Below, one piece after another: positions 13,393 through 25,699 of a DNA stretch of 64,000 nucleotides. The first letter of the stretch is position 1. Every line of letters starts with the position of its first letter. The notes under the pieces were generated by a model. The model made no database searches. It saw nothing but the letters and a program-made list of their open reading frames with translations, and was not told the origin of the DNA. The position numbers and the translations under genes were made by a program. The stretch is from positions 59,497,361-59,561,360 of the forward strand of contig NW_023605194.1 of NCBI RefSeq assembly GCF_014898055.3, in the 5' to 3' direction. The stretch is from Talpa occidentalis (lineage: Eukaryota; Chordata; Mammalia; Eulipotyphla; Talpidae).

Positions 13393-13681
13393 GAAGGATT
13401 CTCATGCTGGGCCTCCCTGGTGGCCTAGGGGTTAGGTCTCAGCTTTATCACCTCTGTGGCCTAAGTTCGATTCCCAGCCAGGGAGCTAACCCACATGGCA
13501 CAGCAGACATCATCTGTCTCACCCACTGCTCCCCTCAGCAGTGTATTTCAGTAGATCCACCTGTTCTGCTCCCCACTCTGTCTCTGGTGAATCCTCTCAC
13601 CCCCTGAACTTCTGGCCTACATCCCAGTTCTTCTACACAAAAATAAGTATTTTTTTTTTTTTTTAAAGAAGGATTCTCATG
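13393..13681 (+). mobile_element. tRNA-derived SINE, divergent head
   Basis: GAAGGATTCTCATG is perfectly repeated at 13393-13406 and 13668-13681. The element between starts GGCCTCCCTGGTGGCCTAGG. Its head reads GGTTAGGTCTCAGCTTTATC, unlike the two main subtypes, but the B box (AAGTTCGATTCC) and body are typical. Confidence 0.92.
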
Positions 13682-13774
13682 ATACCGTATCATCAGGCTG
13701 TGTTTTCCAAGGATCAGTTTAATGCCTCCCCTGATAGCTGACTGGTTGAAAGGTATATTATAAAAGAAAAGGAC

Positions 13775-14000
13775 ATGGGTTTTGGAGTCTGCTAGAGTTC
13801 ATATTCTAAATCTAACATTGCTGGTGAAGATAGTCTTCAGCAAGTCATTCACTCATTCAGTGCCTCAGTTTCACCAACTTTAAAATTGAGGTAAAATAGC
13901 CCTGATCTCTCAGATTCATGTGTCTATGAGTTAACTTCCTACAGTGTCTGGATGTAGAAAGCACTACATTAGTAAAGTCATTATTATTGTTTAAAAAAAT
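13775..14000 (+). repeat. MIR, nearly full length
   Basis: In order: TTTTGGAGTCTGCTAGAGTT, CAGCAAGTCATTCACTCATT, CAGTGCCTCAGTTTCACCAA, AAAATTGAGGTAAAATAGCC and GTGTCTGGATGTAGAAAGCA. This follows the MIR order from tRNA-related head to 3' end. Confidence 0.85.
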
Positions 14001-15000
14001 TCAAACTATCACTGAAAAGCAGAAAAGTAGACTTTTTCTACTGTTTTTCTGTCCCCACCTCCAATTCCTACAATGGTATAGGAAATGAGATAAGTTCATA
14101 CAAAGTAAAGCAAATAAAATAAAGATACCCATTTAAAGTACAGTACTAAGCTTAATAATTTAAGGTAGAATGGCATTGAAAAGGATAAGAGAGATTTCAG
14201 AAGATGTTTAGGAATACAAATATAAAACAAAATTATGACTGAGAATGGTCATGTTTTTTATTTAAAATATTTTTATTTTTTATTTATCATGGAACACCAA
14301 ACCTGGTGATTCTTTCAATAAGATAATCAAATTAGTCTTCACCAGGCCTAGGACCTTTGGAATAACTCAGTTTGATTTCTATTCTAAAACAGAAATCATA
14401 CAATATCAATTTCCATGCAATTCCCTAGTCCTGATTTGTTAAAATATAAAGTAGCTACTTTCTGTCCTAAGACAGAAAACTTAAATAGATGATCTTTAAG
14501 AGATCATATTGGCTTATAATTTAAGCACAAACCAGGAGAGTATTTCTAATAACTAAATCTCAAAATTAAAACATTTTTTCTTCCACAAAATAACTATAAA
14601 TATACACTTTGGACTAGTTCATTAAACTGGATATTGTTATAAGAGTAAATTTTGCTAAAGAAAATTCAAAAATTAACAATATAAAGGTAATTTAATCATC
14701 AATAATTTCACTTATAAATAACATGTTTGTATACTTCCTTTAAGTTACCACATGTATTTTTTCATTCTACCTACTTGCATATGTATTAGTATCTAACTAT
14801 TCTTTCATGCCAGACATGAAATTAAATGTTATAGGGGAACTAAATATGTATATATTACACTTAATAAAATGATATTTTAAAAGTTTTGTTTTAATGAATT
14901 TATATAAATGGCATGTCTATATAAAACACATAAAAAAATCTGCATAGCTGCCAGATACTGTCTTAGTTTTATAATTTTTTCCCTTTTTGAAATATTTCTG
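14001..15000. other. Intron sequence without recognised element
   Basis: Very AT-rich. Nothing recognised. Confidence 0.5.
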
Positions 15001-15270
15001 AAAAACATCTGTATACATGTTTCTTAGCTGCATCTCAGATTATTTCCATTGGTTAGGTTCAAAAAGTGGAGGGAGTTTCTGAATCAAACAGCATGGGTAC
15101 CTTTATGCCTCTGTCTAGATACACATAGACAATTTCTTTCTTGAAAAAAAGTACCATTTTATATTCCACAAATACTATATGAGAGCTCATATATTTCTGT
15201 ACCTGCAGCAATACTGTCATGAAAACTCTTTTTCAAAATGATCTATGAAAAATGGGTTGTATTTTCTTTG
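15001..15270 (-). repeat. Probable old L1-type fragment
   Basis: TTGGTTAGGTTCAAAAAGTG followed by an ATG-rich stretch, then GTACCATTTTATATTCCACA and ACTATATGAGAGCTC. This resembles the reverse strand of an old mammalian L1-derived repeat. Diverged, so family assignment is uncertain. Confidence 0.4.
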
Positions 15271-15414
15271 ACTTTCTTTTAGACATTTCTGAAGCTTGAA
15301 CAGTCTCAGTTACTTATTAAAAGTGACAGGCTGGTTAGTCTCTTTAGTCTTCAAATTCTTCATTGCTATGAAAAATCTACTCTCATGTAAAATTGCAATA
15401 TTTTATACTGGTGT

Positions 15415-15511
15415 TTTGAGGATTAAATGATAATGTAGGCACTGACTACAGTGCCTGACACATAGGGGCCAGTGAATGGTTCTTGACACCTATTGTCATC
15501 ATCATCTTAAT
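15415..15511 (+). repeat. MIR 3' part, cut by a SINE
   Basis: TTTTGAGGATTAAATGATAA and CAGTGCCTGACACATAGG followed by CATCATCATCTTA match the MIR 3' half. The SINE at 15520-15796 inserted at its end. Confidence 0.7.
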
Positions 15512-15804
15512 TTGGCATTTTTTTTTTAAAGATTTATTTATTTATGTATTTATTTATTTATACAAGCACTGGGTACAGTCAGAGCGCAGGAGGGTGAGAG
15601 AATTCACCAGAGCCAGAGCAGGGAGCAGAACAGGCAGAAGGACCGAAGTACACTGCTGAGGGGAGCAGCAGGAGGCAGGAGAGGTCTGCACACCATGTGG
15701 GACCCTCTCCTGGTTGCCGGAGATTGAACTGGCTCTGCAGAGGCTTCGGGCAGCTTCGCAACCCAGCACTCAACCACTGTGCCACCGGGGAGGCCCTTGG
15801 CATT
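15512..15804 (-). mobile_element. tRNA-derived SINE, subtype A, 'GGGTACAGTCAGA' lineage
   Basis: TTGGCATT at 15512-15519 and 15797-15804 flanks the element. It shares ACAAGCACTGGGTACAGTCA, AGGCAGAAGGACCGAAG and CACCATGTGGGACCC with the copy at 57554-57846 and with no other copy here, so these two form a distinct lineage. Confidence 0.9.
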
Positions 15805-16637
15805 ATGTTTAAACTAGGTGACAGAGGACTTTCATGTAGGTTACTTCATCATAGTAAATACTAAATATGAATCACAAATACAGTGAATCAAACATTTTGC
15901 AAAGACCATAAATGTGAAATTACTAGAATAGTTGCTAAATAACTTCCTATTTGTTTTGTATATAGAATCAAAGATATAATGAAATTGTTGAGTATACCAT
16001 GAACACAATCCTTTTTGCTCTAAGTGTAATTCTGTTCAAATGAATCAGAGACTGTAATGGGAATTCTGGCTGGAGGCCGGAGGAAATACTGTGATATAAC
16101 CCTGTCTGAACACTGGAGACAGCAGTCTAACCAATTGTTTCATTTTTCCCAGAAAAGAAACTGACCACTAGTACAGCAGGTACACTTAAACTCTGATTAT
16201 TTTTGAAAGAAAAGTTCCTGTGGTTATCACTAATCATGGATCCAAGGGTGGTAGGAGGGGTAGTGATGATCAATGAGCTCTTAACGAGGTTGAACAGTAA
16301 ATAGTTCTAGAAGGCCCCTTAATCATGTGAAAATAAGTAAGCAGCTATTGAATATTTTTAATATCCTTACTCACTGCATCTCTTTAGTTCACCTAACTTA
16401 ACACAACAGCCTCATAAGCATTTTCCAATATTATTCCCTATTTTCCATCCCAAACCTCCAACCATCACCATACAGGAGTTAATTTATTCTCTACACTGCT
16501 TCCAGAGAGTTACTATTTTTTTTTCTCTAGAGAGCTCTTTTGATAAAAACCAGAATCACTAAATGTCATTTTCCTGTTTGAAATCCACTGACTTTGGGAG
16601 AAAAAGAATCTAATCCTAATAGTAGAATAATCTAGTC
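15805..16637. other. Intron sequence without recognised element
   Basis: No recognisable repeat or gene. Confidence 0.5.
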
Positions 16638-16807
16638 CTATGCTGTTTTGCTTGTTTTGGTGTGATCAGAAGCAACTGAAAAACTAGGAAATCTTCTGAA
16701 TTAACTAGGTCTGGTTTGTGGCTGTAGAATTTGCATTTCTAATGAACTTTCCAGTGATGTGATGATGTGATGATGCAGGTAGTTGAGTATACACTTGAGA
16801 ACCAGTG
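16638..16807 (+). mobile_element. MER20-like hAT-Charlie relic
   Basis: GTGTGATCAGAAGCAACTG, TAGAATTTGCATTTCTAATG, AACTTTCCAGTGATG and the terminal CTTGAGAACCAGTG follow the order of MER20, a non-autonomous hAT element of placental mammals. A small GTGATGAT expansion lies at 16755-16776. Confidence 0.75.
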
Positions 16808-16879
16808 ATTTAGCAATTCATGCTTATACACTGTGCCTCATTGCTCAACATGGTATCTTTCAAATACTTAACTGTTATA

Positions 16880-17175
16880 GTTCTCCAAATCCATCATGCT
16901 CTTATGTGTTTCTGCACATGTTAATTCTTCGACCAGGCATGCCTATTACCTCTGCCAACAGGCTAATGACCACTAACACCTTCTTTGTTCCTGTGATACC
17001 ATGCATTTCCTTCTCTCCCGCTGTATCTTTATCACATTGTATTACAATTATTTACACTCTTTGATGAGGCTGTAGAAGGCTAGTTGTCTCTTTTTGTATA
17101 CTCACTACCTAGCAAAATGCTTGATGTATGGTAGGAAGGCATTCAATGTATTTTCAATGAATGATGGCACAAATG
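16880..17175 (+). repeat. L2 3' end
   Basis: The sequence is pyrimidine-rich, then GGCTGTAGAAGGCTAGTTGT, ACTACCTAGCAAAATGCTTG, ATGGTAGGAAGGCATTCAAT and TTTTCAATGAATGATGG. This is the L2 3' terminal order (tag of low-abundance statement, CTTGGCACATAG, GTGCTCAATAAA, TGAATGAATG) in diverged form. Confidence 0.65.
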
Positions 17176-18585
17176 ACTGATAGAGAATCAGTATCCAAAA
17201 CAGTGATTTCTTTTTTAATCCCATGTCCCCTCGATGATAATTGGGAACATTCTAAAAGAAAATGACTCATGCTTGTTGTCTGGAATGAAAACAGAAGTTC
17301 ACACCAATCTCACACCAAGTTTACCAATCTCAACATATTAGAGAGAGAACCCAAAGAGGATGAGTGAGTAAAATAATGCAGCCTGACACTCCGGAATAAC
17401 CAGAGGTAAAATAAACTGGGAGCCAGTCAAGGTCTAAGTTCTAGAAAGGCCTGTGGGGGGCTCCCAGGTAGATACTTTTACTCTTTAGTTCATCTAGACA
17501 ATATTTGTATGTGTTCAAATTTTTAATGCTACATAAATTTCACCCAGTCACACTCTGCCTGGCACTCTGCTTGGATAGAAAATTCAAAGATTAGAACCTT
17601 TGTTAAACACATCAAGAAATGATTATATTTCAATTCAAAGTGAAGGTCTGCACAAATAGTATCTAGCAGTAAAATAGAGATGTCAAAATGTACCTCGTAG
17701 CTGGCTTATAGTGCCATCATAAGTCAAATAAAATACTTCCATTCCAATTATATTTAAAAAGAAAATCTAATTCCTGAAATTTAATGAGTTTTTCATAATT
17801 CCAATGCTAAGAACTTTATGTTAAAATGTCTCTCTACTGTTAAATTGATTTAACTACCTAAAAGTCAGTAAAGGGCAGTAGCTAAGAGTTAAACGCTGTA
17901 GTCCACTTAAAAACATAAGACACCAAAGTACATCTATAAAATTGTCATTTTAAAGTGTTGCATGCAAAGCAAAACCTCCATGTATTAAGAAAGGATCCCA
18001 ATGTAAATTTCAGTTTTTAGTAGACTATTCATACTACTGCTAATATTTCACACATTTAGGTTAGACTGGACTCACAGGTCACTACAGCAACCAGACCTTA
18101 TTTCACATTTATCAATAGTATTATGGAGAATTCAAATTAGATTGTGAAAATTTTCACATGGACGCCATTGATAGAAACATAGCTTTCTTTTAATCCTAGA
18201 ACCATGAACTATCAACCTCTAGTAGAAAACAGGTGCTCAATAAATGTAGTTGAATTAAGAATATAATAAATTTTACAATTGAATTAATATGGTAGACTGT
18301 TCAGCTGTTTCTGATTCATTATCTCTGCAGTCATCTAATACTAGGAAAAGAAGTAACTAAAAGATGACTCAAATGCTTTATTATATTTTTATGATAAGTG
18401 TCATAAAGTGATTCAAATTTGTTTTCAATTAAATGATTTAATTTGACCAGGGTATATGCTCTGAGATATTATGTCAATAAGTCGTGAGCGTCTTATTGTC
18501 CAGACTGTCTTTGGCTTAGCTTCTCCCCATTGGTGAGACAAACTCCTTAAGGTTATTTTAACATTTTCTTAAACCATGTCAACTG
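17176..18585. other. Intron sequence without recognised element
   Basis: Possible MIR 3' remnant at about 18225-18260 (GGTGCTCAATAAATGTAG). Otherwise nothing recognised. Confidence 0.5.
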
Positions 18586-18879
18586 AAGTCTAATTCTTTT
18601 TTGTTAAATATTTTATTCATTTATGCACACAAGAGCTGGGGTGTAGGCCAGAGGTGTAGGGGCAAGAGGATTCACCAGCGACAGAGTGGGGAGCAGAACA
18701 GAAAGACTGACTGAAATACACTGCTGAGGGGGACAGCAGGCGAGACAGGAGAGATCTGCTGCACCATGTGGGTAGCTCTCTGGGTGGGGATTGGACTCAT
18801 GCAGCAGTGGCTGTCAATAGCTTCATAGTGCTGAAACTTAACCCTGTGCCACCAGGGAGGCCCTTAGGTCTAATTCTTT
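18586..18879 (-). mobile_element. tRNA-derived SINE, subtype B, sharing its target site with an L1
   Basis: The SINE body is about 18600-18865. The left flank AAGTCTAATTCTTTT (18586-18600) and right flank AGGTCTAATTCTTT (18866-18879) are the target duplication. The same motif occurs a third time at 19293-19305, after the adjoining L1. Confidence 0.92.
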
Positions 18880-19305
18880 CATTTAATTTCATTGAAGAAA
18901 CATTGGTTTACAACATTGTGTATCATTTAGGGCACTATGGTCACACTTCCTTATCCCATCCCTACCACAAAGTACCCACTGACCACCGGTGGCCCCCTCT
19001 GCCCTTTGTTTCTCCCCCACCACTCTTCCCCTTCTAGTGGCTGCCTCAATTTTGCAGTCATATTTCTAGGGTTTGTTTTGCTTTAATTCTATCAGCTCTT
19101 TTGTTTCAGTTCTCTATATTCCACACATGAGTGAAATCATGCAGTATGTGTCTTTCTCCTTCTGACTTCTTTCACTTTGCATAATCCCCTCCAGTTCTAT
19201 CATTGTTGCCAAAAATGGCATGAACTTGTCTTTTTTTAAATAACAATAGTATTCCATTATGTATATAAAACAGTATTCCATATCTTCATAATAGGTCTAA
19301 TTCTT
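18866..19305 (-). mobile_element. Truncated L1 3' end with target duplication
   Basis: AGGTCTAATTCTT is present at 18866-18878 and 19293-19305. The interior has reversed L1 3' UTR and ORF2 end, with GAGTGAAATCATGCAGTAT, TTTCACTTTGCATAATCC and AATAGTATTCCATTATGT. Confidence 0.88.
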
Positions 19306-20095
19306 CTTTCACTTTTTCTGTTTTTTATTCATTTGAAGCAAGTCAATAGGTCTAGTCCATAGTCATGGGGAGGAAATTATACAATGGTGTGAGGATCAGG
19401 AGTCAGGAATCATTGAGAGTCAAACCTTATTCAACTATATAACCCCCTCTTGATTTTTCATATCTTTTCTCAGACGCCTACTAATTTCTTCTTTAAGGTA
19501 TTATTTATTTTGTATGATAAAGTGATTCTCAGTTATAAAAGACAATTGAAGACAATTCAATTACATATATTATACTTATATGTAAATAAATGTAAAATAC
19601 AAAAACACCCCACAACCCACAAAAAAAAATTCCCCAACTCAAAATCTGGTAAATGAGCATATCCTCTAGAAAAAACATGTGAGACTTAAGTTCATATTTT
19701 TCTAATGCATTTTTACTTTTTTTTTAAATTTATAGAGTATAGGGATTTAAAGTTTTTAAGAATGTCTGTAACAGGTGTTACTAATCTGATTATGTTTATA
19801 AAGTTAATGAACTTTTAAATCATCTCATTTTTCCTTTTTCAACCTACTAAATCAAGTTATGGATTCAAACACTCCTTGCATCTAGCAAATGTTCTTTGAC
19901 ACTTTCTCAGGATCTAATGGTGCCCTTAACAAATGTGGAAATGAGTTCTAAGTCTTGTAGTGATCTAATTATTAATTGAAATTTCAAGGCAGATCACTCC
20001 TGGAAGAATAATATTTTGCAGGAAACAAAACAAAACAAAACATGTCCCTGCAACATTTAAGAATGACAGTGAAAACAGTATGGATGAATTGATTT
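19306..20095. other. Intron sequence without recognised element
   Basis: AT-rich with short A-runs (19619-19629). Nothing recognised. Confidence 0.5.
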
Positions 20096-21165
20096 CAGAG
20101 ATGAAATCCTTTTAATAGAGAAAAATGTGAATAATCTAATTTAAAAATGGAGAAAGAGCCTGAAGAGACATTCTCTAAAATTACATATGAATAGTCAACA
20201 AGTAAATGAAATGGTGTTTGACTTCACTAATCATCAAGGAAACGCAAATCAAAACCAAAATGATATCACTTCATCTCTGCTGGCATAGCCATCAACAAAG
20301 TGACTGGAGATAACAAAGCTGGTGAGGATATGGAAAAAAGGGAACCATTGCGCATTGTTGGTGGAAATGTGAATTGGGGCAGTGATGATGGAAAATATGG
20401 AAGTCCCTCAAATAATTAAAAATAGATATATCACGTGTTCCAGCAATTTTACTTCCAGGTATTTATTTGAAGAAAATGAAAACACTATGTTAAAAAATTA
20501 TCTTCCGCTATATTCACAGCAGCATTATTTATAACTGCTGGACGTGGAAACAATCAAAGCATCCATTGATGGATAAATGAATAAGGAAGTAATGGTGTAT
20601 ATGTTTATGTCTATGTATATTATTCAGCCATAAAAAGAAGGAAATTCTGTCATTCGGGCCAACATGGATGGAACTTGGGGACTATACGCTATATGAAATA
20701 AGTCAAACAGAGAAAGACAACTATGATCTCAGTAATATTTGAATCTAAAAAGAGCAAAAAAAAAAGATACACAGGAAAAGATCAAATTTGTTGTTACCAG
20801 AGGCAAGGTGTGGATAAGGAATTGAATGTAGATGGTCAAAAGTACAAACTTGCAGTTGTAAGGTTAGTAAGTACTATGGATGTAATGCAATATGATAACT
20901 ATAATAAACACTGTTGTGCAGTATATTTAAAAGTTCTTAAATAAGTAGACTGTAAGAATTCCCATCACAAGGAAAATAACTTTTTAATCTTTGTTTTTGT
21001 ATCTTTGAGATGATGGGTGTTACCTATAATTACGGTGCAAACTATTCATAATATATGTAAGTCAAATCACTGTGTTGTACACCTTAAACTTAAATAGTGC
21101 TGTGTGTCAGTTATACCTCAATAAAACTGGAAAAAATAAAACTACCAAAAATTCCTTTAGTAAGT
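20096..21165 (+). mobile_element. Old L1, ORF2 C-terminus and 3' UTR
   Basis: In order: AAGGAAACGCAAATCAAAAC, TGGTGAGGATATGGAAAAAA, CCAGCAATTTTACTTCCAGG, TTCACAGCAGCATTATTTAT, AACATGGATGGAACTTGG, ATGAAATAAGTCAAACAGAG and the 3' UTR TTACCAGAGGCAAGGTGTGG ending at GTTATACCTCAATAAAACTGG. Many frame breaks. This is an ancient, non-coding L1 remnant of L1M type. Confidence 0.9.
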
Positions 21166-23773
21166 AAGCATGCAATTGTTTCAAGCCAATGTGACTTAAA
21201 TGGTTGATATACCAAATAAAACTCAAAATTTCATTAATCAGCATTGAGCTGAAAACTAAAAGCTTAACTAGTCCTTAAAGGGAAGGTTTATGCAATAGAG
21301 AATGGATTGAGTTTCTCCAAAAAGATATTTTAATTTTGAGATTACTAAAAGAAAACTGGAAATGTCGCTCTCCAAGCAAGCCACTGTCAAAACAGGGTAT
21401 ATCTATGAATGGTATATGTAAGAACTAAAAACCAAGTCACTTTGAAGAGGGTTTTCAAGAAATTGGAGGAATACACTGATAATGATGGAAACTGACATGT
21501 TTGTAAAATGAAGAGATGAAAAGAGATGTGTTGTTCTCATGAGTTCTGTTGCCTATGGGGAAACCTGGTTGGGGAGCTCCCCTCCCCTGTCTTGCATGTA
21601 TTATTAACAGGTGTGAATTTTGCTAACAACATAAGTTGTCACTGTTAGCAAGCTGTTACATTATATTATAGCACATTTACAATGTAACATGACACTAATA
21701 GTGTCTACTCTTTTCTTTCAAGCATGAAAAAGTGTGAACATAGTTCAAATCAGTCTTGAAGGGAAAGAAAATGTGTTTCCATGCCTCCATTTGTTTCCAA
21801 AGAGGACCTTTTCCAGCTCAAAGGCTGTTCAAAAATTAACAAAAGCAAACAGTGCAATTTAACATGTTCTGAATTTATTTAGTGGTAGTACAAAATTTTA
21901 ATTATAGGTAGATGCTTAGGAATCTTGCCTCACTGGAACAACATCTTTAATCACTTTTTATTATTCAAGGGGATTTGTATGTGGGCTATCATTCCTCGTA
22001 ACATAATTTTCTTATTGTTTATTTAAGAATCCATATACTGAGTGAGGCTTGTGAAACTAAGCTATGAAGCAATCTAATTACTTCCACAATCTGATATACA
22101 AGCATTTACTGCAAATGATTTCTGTCTAACTACCTTCAGGGGAAGATTTGTTATTCAAAACAAGAAAATCCTCAAGGCAGGTACCTTGATGTCCACTACT
22201 CCTGGGAAGAATTCCAAGTGATTTCTTTGCAATAATTGGAACCTCAAAGGAAATTTTCTGTATTTTTATCATTGTTATGGGTTAACCAAGGATAGTAACT
22301 CTTTTCTTTTGGTTGATACAACAACCAACATCTACTATGTGGCTAATAGGCATTGCTTTATTATTAAGAAAATCAGTATTACTATAAACCTTAACTCAGG
22401 TATTAGATTTTCTCTTTGTCTGAGAAAACTGTTGACCCTATTCTCTGATATTCTGGGACAATATTAAGCTCAATTTCCCTAAAATTCAATGCTTCTGATT
22501 TTGCAACGACCTCCTTAAGATTATTGGTACATATACCTCTTATCAGCACTAATGATCTCTATCTTTAAAAGAAAATGGTAATATTCTTAGCGAAGCTGAG
22601 AGACTTACAAATAAAAGAACAATAAAAAAAGGGATTTCAGTAACAAATAAGGCATGACTTTCTGTACAAAAAAAAATTCAGGCATCAAAATTCGTATTTG
22701 AAAAGTATTCTTTCAATTTAAGGAACATATGTTTATTTGCTATATTCATAGTCCTTTGGGATTAATTCATAGGGGAACTCTCTGTTTAGCAGTGAGTTTC
22801 ACATAGGGGTTTCTAGACTGTAAAATCTATATTTAATGACAATGCAAATATTAAAATTAGATTAAAATACAGTATGTATTAAAATGTCACTAAGGAAGAG
22901 AAATTGTGATTTCTTTTTTGAGAAGAAAATGGATGGCCTTTAGAAAAAGACAATGAACACTTTCATATGAGGGGACTGTAAATAGGGCTGAGGTGACGGC
23001 ATCAAGATTTAGCAATTTGTTATTTCCTATTTCTGTTTCATGCTGTGCCTACTTCGAGTAAAGGTTTTATATCATTAGCAAGTCAGTCAGCTCATTCATC
23101 TGAATTACTCTGACCTTATCATGTCATGCATCCACACAGTATTTTCAGCATCACAAGAGTATAAAATGAAAACAAAGTTTAAGGATATATATTTACAGCT
23201 CCTCCTCCATTTCAGTGGGTCAAAGAGAAGTCTTGCTTATCAATTTACTAAGATTATTAGTTTTCATTTAGCTTAATTCAAGATAAGGAAAGGAAACCTT
23301 AAAAGTATTATTAAAACTAAAGTGTATAAATGAAAACATTATCATGCACCTGCAGATATCTCCTTAAGATTATTTGAGTTCCTACAAGAGCATTTTATAA
23401 AGCTGTAAGAAATATTAATGTATACTCCAAATACATCATTACAAAATCTGGTTTGTTTGCAGGAATGCCTTGATAGTACTTTAGTTTCCAAGGAGCCAAA
23501 ATCCTTGAAGGTTGTCACATATGGAATTCTTCATTCCATGACAGCTGTGTCCAGCCTCCAAGCAGTTCAACACAAGTTTCTTGAGAAATGTGGAAAATGG
23601 AAAGTAGAAATGTGGATATGGTAAACTGCAGCACAGTCTGCATGTATGAGAAACTGACAACCTCATGATGGAGACACTGCCACCTTTCAGCCTGAGATAT
23701 AAATGATGAAGGGTTAGAACAAAGGAGGAGAAAATAGAGAAGGCCCCTTGAAAGCAGAGATTTAGGTGGAGAT
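21166..23773. other. Intron sequence without recognised element
   Basis: About 2.6 kb of AT-rich sequence. A 68-codon frame at 23418-23624 (+) has no recognisable domain. Confidence 0.5.
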
Positions 23774-23935
23774 TAGACAGGGAGACATTTTTAAAAATGT
23801 TTTATTCATTTTTTTTACATCTTTGTTATTTTTGGACAGCATTTGATTTCTCTCCTCCTGTGTGGGGTCTATGGTTATCCAACCACTGTAGCACCTGTGA
23901 TCCATCACCACAGTCTAGATAGGGAGATATTTTTA
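23774..23935 (-). mobile_element. Short unassigned insertion with 20-bp target duplication
   Basis: TAGACAGGGAGACATTTTTA (23774-23793) recurs as TAGATAGGGAGATATTTTTA (23916-23935), differing at two C/T positions. The roughly 122 bp between end in an AT-rich part on the left, which would be the tail of a minus-strand retroelement. In reverse complement the head has GGTGCTACAGTGGTTGGATA followed by ACC, loosely like a tRNA-type promoter. I do not recognise the family. Confidence 0.6.
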
Positions 23936-24089
23936 CATGGCAGGCTTTCTAAATGAAAAGATACCCTGCACAAATGTACTGAAAAGAAGAGGTTCAGGGA
24001 ATTTAAGAAATTTGTTTTTCAAGACAATTAAGATGGTTATCCTTGGCCAGGAAGTCAATATAACAATGGTCATTTATTATAGGATACAA

Positions 24090-24262
24090 TACTCCACACT
24101 GGATATACATTGCCCTATGTAAGTCTCACCACAACCCCTGTAATTTACCTTATTGTCCCTATTTTATGATTGAGGAAAGTGAAGGTTAAGCAAGTTGCTA
24201 AGATCCAAAGCAAAGGCAGTGCTCAGTCTTCATGTGCTGACTCAAGCCCACACTTTGCTGCC
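24090..24262 (-). repeat. MIR fragment
   Basis: CCCTATTTTATGATTGAGGA, GTGAAGGTTAAGCAAGTTGC and CTCAAGCCCACACTTTGCTG correspond to the reverse MIR core and tRNA-related part. Confidence 0.75.
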
Positions 24263-24893
24263 TTGCCTAGGGGAGATATAAAAGGTTGAAGACACAGGTT
24301 GGAGAATTCTGTGCATATACTGGCAAGTCAAAGTGAATGATAGAATCAGATGATTCTTTTAGACACATTAGAATGGAATGAAGTTGGGCATGCTTTGATT
24401 ACATGCATCTGAAGAGAGGTGAATCCCTAAATCACATTCAATGTTGTAAATCAACATTATCTCAATAAAAAAAAAATAGAAGCAAAAAAAAAAAAAACCC
24501 ACAAAAAGTGAAGAAATGGAAATTGAGGGAATGAACACAGGTTTCAGGATAATGTCTACCTTGAGTGGGGGGAGAGGTAGGGAGATAAGACTGTCCCAAT
24601 TCCAGTTCAGTTTACATATTATGACTGTAAGTTTTACAAGATATTTCTAAGAATTCTGCAATAGTACTTTTGTTTAGGGTCATAGTAGAAAAAGCTAATT
24701 CATATTCTACATTATGCAACAGATTATAGAAGGCCTTAAAATGCTTTTTAAAATAATACATAATTGTTTTTCTTTTAAAAAGATCCTTAAATGCCTATAA
24801 CTTTCTGTGATTCAAATGAACATAATATTATATGCACAATTTGCTAGGATACTTGAAAATCATCTCAAGATTTCATTTAAAATATTAAGCAGA
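24263..24893. other. Intron sequence, possible L1 tail remnant
   Basis: ATTATCTCAATAAAAAAAAA at about 24450-24496 looks like an old L1 3' end. Nothing else recognised. Confidence 0.45.
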
Positions 24894-25401
24894 GCTCTTT
24901 CATCTGGCTGCAAACATGTCATCCCCTCTGAGGAAGACCAGGCAATTTCGAGGCCACAGATACATTGCTTCATTGGCAAACACTAGAAGCAACCAGAGGA
25001 CTAGGATAATACTGACAACATGTGCCATCACAGGATCAACTTCAGTCAACATTGCGCAGGGTACTTTGGGAAAGTTGGTGTGAGGCACTACTGCTTAAAG
25101 AGAAACCAGAGATTCTGCCCAACTGTCTACCACGATAAACTGAAGACCTTGGTGTGTGAGCGGGCATAGCTAAATGCTGCCAAAAACAAGACTGGAGTTG
25201 CTCCTACCATTGATGTGGTATGACCCAGCTAATAAAATTCTGGGCAAGGGAAAGCTCCTGGTGCAGACTGTCACAGTGAAGGCCAAATTCTTCAGTAGAA
25301 GAGTTCAAGAGAAGATTAAAGCCATGTGAGGGGAGGGACACAGGAAAGGACTGTGTCCTCATAGCTTGATGCCACATGAGGGAAGATTTTTAAATGCTAA
25401 C
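24894..25401 (+). pseudogene. RPL27A: Processed pseudogene of ribosomal protein L27a
   Basis: An intronless, heavily mutated copy of the RPL27A mRNA, which encodes large-subunit ribosomal protein uL15. It begins with the 5' leader (CTTTCATCTGGCTGCAAAC) and ATG at 24916, followed by S-PLRKTR-FRGH. Further on, [27 protein letters not shown] and VKAKFFSRR are readable in changing frames. The coding part ends near GTCCTCATAGCTTGA, and a 3' UTR match (GCCACATGAGGGA, TAAATGCTAAC) runs to about 25401. Breaks are a shortened N-terminal region with indels, a TAG replacing an Arg codon in the middle, a TGA at a former CGA and tandem TAA codons at two former Tyr codons with a nearby frameshift. No poly(A) tail or clear target duplication remains, so it is old. 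It lies antisense to PRKG1 in the intron. The minus-strand ORF across its 5' half is a shadow. Confidence 0.92.
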
Positions 25402-25699
25402 AAGGGTTTTTTTTCTTCTTGTCTGTGTGTAGGTTATTTGAAAACTCCACCTCCCTACTTCAACATTAAAACACCACCTAACAGGGTGGGAGAAGTATGA
25501 GGTTTGAACTCCTCTGCTTGTTCACCGCAGAGAGAAAGTATGGAAAGATTCTATGAATACATAGAGGACTGGACCAGTTAGTTACCTAACCTGAACCTTT
25601 TCACTTAAAATTGAGAAAGATAACTGTTTATAATGTTAACTAATTTGTATGAAACACTGAAGGTACAGAAATGAACAGTGTGTTAAGATTCGGACTGAG
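25402..25699. other. Intron sequence without recognised element
   Basis: Short spacer after the RPL27A pseudogene. Nothing recognised. Confidence 0.45.

Noticed and set aside
24900..25088. 62-codon minus-strand ORF
   Set aside because: It is antisense to the RPL27A processed pseudogene.
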